Position numbers and translations under genes: made by a program
DNA from: JAEUIZ01 sp046155605
GTDB taxonomy: Bacteria; Planctomycetota; Phycisphaerae; Phycisphaerales; UBA1924
Length of the DNA stretch: 23,184 bases
Assembly (NCBI GenBank): GCA_046155605.1
Contig: JBJXFQ010000127.1
Coordinates: forward strand, 1 to 23,184
Direction of reading: 5' to 3'
In this document: piece by piece, positions 21,391-23,184 of the stretch
Position numbering within the stretch: the stretch's first letter is position 1
How the letters are laid out: every line of letters starts with the position of its first letter
Notes under the pieces: model-generated
Databases searched by the model: none
The model's input: only the letters and a program-made list of their open reading frames with translations
Told to the model about the DNA's origin: nothing

Positions 21391-22701
21391 TCACGCGGCG
21401 GCCTTTTCGGGGGTCTGAGTCTGGACGCCGTCGACGAAGACGGCACCGGCGAGGACTTCGCGGATCCGATCGGACCCGTTGAGCGATCGCCATTTCTTCG
21501 AGGCACTTTCCGTCAGTTTGAACACCATCGTCAGGCACGCCGTGCGGCTGCCCGAGCCCTTGGTCTTGTCCGTCCGCAATCGCACCGTCGCGAAGACGCT
21601 CTCGATCGCGTTGGTCGTGCGGAGGTGCGACCAGTGCTCAGCGGGGAAGTCGTAGAACGCCAGCAGCGCCGCGCGGTCCTTCGCGAGGCACTCCGCGGCC
21701 GACGCGTACTTGGGCGTGTACGTCTCGAGGAAGAGGTCGAACGACTTCTCCGCCGCGGCCTTGGTCGGTGCCATCCAGACCTGGTGCAGCAGGTCCTTGG
21801 CCTGGCCGTGCAACTGCTTGGGCAGCTTGTTCAGCACGTTCGCGGTCTTGTGCACCCAGCAGCGCTGCGTCCGCGTCGTCGGGAAGACCTGCGGGAGCGC
21901 CTTCCAGAAGCCCAGCGCCCCGTCGCCGATCGCCAGCTTGGGGTCGATCGCCATGCCGCGGCTCTTGATGTCCAGCAGCAGTTCCTTCCAGCTCTGCTCG
22001 CTCTCGCGGAAGCCGTCGGCGACCGCGATCAGCGCCTTCTTCCCGTCGGCGGTCGCGCCCATCAGCACGAGGATGCACTGGCGGTCCTGCTCGCCCAGTC
22101 GGACGTTGAAGTGCACGCCGTCGGCCCAGACATACACGTAGTTCTTGCCGGCGAGGTCGCGCGTGCTCCAGGTCTTGTATTCGACTTCCCACGACTCTTT
22201 GAGCCGCGTGACGGTGGACGCGGAAAGCCCCGGCGTGTCGGCGCCGATCAACGCGGCGAGGGCCTCGGAGAAGTCGCCGCTTGACACACCTTTGAGGTAC
22301 AGCCACGGGATCAACTCTTCCATCGAACGCGTCTTGCGCAGGTACGGCGGCAGGATCGCCGACGTGAACTTCTCTCGATCCGGCTCGGGCCTTCGATCGT
22401 GCACCCGCGGCTGCTTGACCTTCACCGGCCCGATGCCGGTGACGACCTCACGCTCGGGCATGGAGCCGTTGCGCACGACCTGGCGGCGGCCGTCGCCGGC
22501 CACGACATGGGCGTGATCGTCGATCCACGCCGCCACCTCGGCCTGCACGGCGCTGGCCAACAGCTTCACCGCCCCGGTGCGGAGGACCTCCGTGAGCGCG
22601 TCACGCGCCCCGCCGCTTCCGATGGAGCCCGCCACCTCGGCGACCCCTCTGGTTCCAGCTATTCCCGGCTTGTTCGTTCCCGACTTGCTATGCTCATTCA
22701 T
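21391..22701 (-). CDS. IS256-family transposase
   Basis: A 436-residue DDE transposase of the Mutator/IS256 type. Catalytic residues are visible at Asp194 (VWADGVHF), Asp260 (AIGDGALGFW) and Glu367 (TNAIESVF), with the family's RCWVHK motif (Cys281, His284) between the second Asp and the Glu. The N-terminal part includes PYLRKTRSMEELIPWLYLKGVS, typical of the family. ATG 22701 has AGGAG ten bases upstream; the longer frame from 22785 starts inside the terminal repeat and is not favoured. The frame is undamaged, so the element may still move. It makes a replicative-circle type intermediate in known relatives. Confidence 0.93.
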   Translation of the reverse strand: MNEHSKSGTNKPGIAGTRGVAEVAGSIGSGGARDALTEVLRTGAVKLLASAVQAEVAAWIDDHAHVVAGDGRRQVVRNGSMPEREVVTGIGPVKVKQPRVHDRRPEPDREKFTSAILPPYLRKTRSMEELIPWLYLKGVSSGDFSEALAALIGADTPGLSASTVTRLKESWEVEYKTWSTRDLAGKNYVYVWADGVHFNVRLGEQDRQCILVLMGATADGKKALIAVADGFRESEQSWKELLLDIKSRGMAIDPKLAIGDGALGFWKALPQVFPTTRTQRCWVHKTANVLNKLPKQLHGQAKDLLHQVWMAPTKAAAEKSFDLFLETYTPKYASAAECLAKDRAALLAFYDFPAEHWSHLRTTNAIESVFATVRLRTDKTKGSGSRTACLTMVFKLTESASKKWRSLNGSDRIREVLAGAVFVDGVQTQTPEKAAA

Positions 22702-22780
22702 CGGCGCGTACTCCTGGCCTTGTTGGCCGTTCGGGTGCTTCAACCACACCCCGAACGTACGCCGCCGTGTCTTCAGGTCA

Positions 22781-22803
22781 TCCACAACTTCGGGTTATAC
22801 CCC
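22781..22803. repeat. IS256-family terminal inverted repeat, right
   Basis: Reverse complement begins GGGGTAT and ends AGTTGTGGA, matching the left copy at 17 of 23 positions. A C(TTCG)G hairpin (22806-22819) begins three bases outside this end. Confidence 0.75.
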
Positions 22804-22805
22804 CT

Positions 22806-22854
22806 CCCGCTTCGGCGGGGCTCCAGCACGCGAAGTATAGCAAGAAAATCTTGC
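22806..22854. other. Two short perfect hairpins just outside the IS right end
   Basis: CCCGC-TTCG-GCGGG at 22806-22819 is a stem of 5 bp with the very stable UUCG loop. GCAAGA-AAA-TCTTGC at 22840-22854 is a 6-bp stem. Neither is followed by a clear T-run. Confidence 0.5.
22834..22842 (-). promoter_or_regulatory. Extended -10 (TGCTATACT) reading into the IS element
   Basis: On the minus strand TGC followed by TATACT is a strong extended -10, with a start point near 22827, outside the IS end. It points at the transposase gene and could drive it from neighbouring DNA. No convincing -35 is seen. Confidence 0.4.
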
Positions 22855-23184
22855 AAAATCGACTAAGAAAGCATGCCCTTCCGAGCCCCACAGCAGGCGA
22901 TGTATCGCTTTGGGGGCCGCACGGAATAGAGGCTCGTTTTTCCATCTTATTTGTGCCCGCAAGCGTATAGGAGCCTTCAAAGTCCCCAGCTATCACTACG
23001 CCGACGTGATGCGGCAACACGATCCTAACGAGGCGAGCACTATGCGGAGAGGCACGATCAAGTAAACTGATCGCGCAAGAAAACGCCCCAAAGCCGGTGG
23101 AACGGCCAAGGGGCTTCGGACAACAGAGGGCGGGATGCGCCCAATGCCGCCAGTAACACGCGCATTGTAACGCGCCCCGCCCGA
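22855..23184. other. Gene-free, less GC-rich right flank
   Basis: No reading frame here has a believable start, Shine-Dalgarno and protein-like content. One frame is open without an ATG from 22840 to 23065 and several short frames exist on both strands, but none shows a known motif. It contains a dyad CGATCA-N7-TGATCG (23055-23073) and the terminator-like hairpin listed separately. It could be a decayed region or hold an RNA gene. Confidence 0.4.
23077..23114 (-). terminator. Possible rho-independent terminator (minus strand)
   Basis: GCCCC (23114-23110 on the minus strand) pairs with GGGGC (23089-23085) around an inner GCCG/CGGC stem, followed at once by GTTTTCTT. It would end a minus-strand transcript entering from beyond the right edge of the window. 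Confidence 0.35.

Larger units (their letters stand above)
21357..22803 (-). mobile_element. IS256-family insertion sequence, complete
   Basis: A 1447-base element bounded by imperfect 23-base inverted repeats that match at 17 positions, enclosing one intact IS256-type transposase gene. Eight-base flanks (21349-21356 and 22804-22811) do not match, so no target duplication is visible; the original flanks may have rearranged or the copy may be old. It lies 163 bases upstream of the dehydrogenase start, in DNA without genes, and interrupts no recognisable reading frame. Confidence 0.82.

Noticed and set aside
21194..21538. N-terminal extension of the dehydrogenase
   Set aside because: Runs into the IS element and has no family match; the Rossmann-type protein begins at KVLIAD.
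21349..22811. Target-site duplication for the IS
   Set aside because: The 8-base flanks do not match at the inferred ends, so none is reported.
22767..22970. 67-codon plus-strand frame across the IS right end
   Set aside because: Starts inside the IS, has no Shine-Dalgarno, and competes with equally open frames on both strands.
23055..23160. Short minus-strand frame starting near 23155 (about 35 codons)
   Set aside because: No Shine-Dalgarno and no recognisable features; it overlaps the terminator-like stem.

Overview
This window reads like a chromosome segment of a GC-rich planctomycete, most probably class Phycisphaerae. That placement is an inference. It rests on secreted proteins ending in paired Asn-Cys-Asp-Gly dockerin-like repeats, secreted proteins ending in Pro-x-Pro-Gly + hydrophobic stretch + Arg cluster, frequent GTG/TTG starts, and many hypothetical lipoproteins. 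No tRNA, rRNA, CRISPR array or phage module was found.

Layout. 1-152: 3' end of a dockerin-type secreted protein. 403-2168: a GTGA-overlapped pair, a DUF4230-like membrane-anchored protein and an unrecognised two-helix membrane protein. 2135-4519 (minus): two ATGA-coupled secreted RCC1-repeat proteins with dockerin-like tails. The first carries a tetranucleotide repeat directly after its best start codon, a phase-variation architecture and the most striking feature here. 4520-4923: a gene-free divergent region with a promoter, a G9 tract, three perfect hairpins and a short operator-like palindrome. 4924-6477: an SLC13/DASS-type anion symporter. 6544-9063: an envelope cluster of a COG3014-like lipoprotein, an LpoB-like lipoprotein and an ExbD/TolR-like protein without an ExbB partner. 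9154-10032: ATP synthase gamma subunit outside an atp operon. 10034-11232: a double-domain HxlR-type regulator divergent from a VOC/glyoxalase-fold protein.

11436-12863: two tandem secreted proteins with C-terminal sorting-like signals. 12889-14001 (minus): two small membrane proteins, each with a zinc ribbon, one also with a bacterial PH domain. 14027-19115: a three-gene glycosyltransferase operon in which two paralogous GT4 enzymes flank a GlfT2-like GT2 enzyme. 19183-20259: a secreted HAF-type repeat protein with a sorting-like tail, overlapping tail to tail with a D-2-hydroxyacid (phosphoglycerate) dehydrogenase-like gene whose usual catalytic Glu is Gln. 21357-22803: a complete IS256-family insertion sequence. 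22804-23184: less GC-rich DNA with hairpins and no convincing gene.

Two themes link the regions. First, much of the coding capacity serves the cell surface (secreted repeat proteins, lipoproteins, glycosyltransferases), and at least one surface operon looks switchable by repeat slippage. Second, five genes without a clear Shine-Dalgarno sequence have a TATAC[TG] or TACACT hexamer 6-9 bases before the start codon, as expected for leaderless or near-leaderless transcripts. In two places this hexamer is palindromic and shared by divergent genes.
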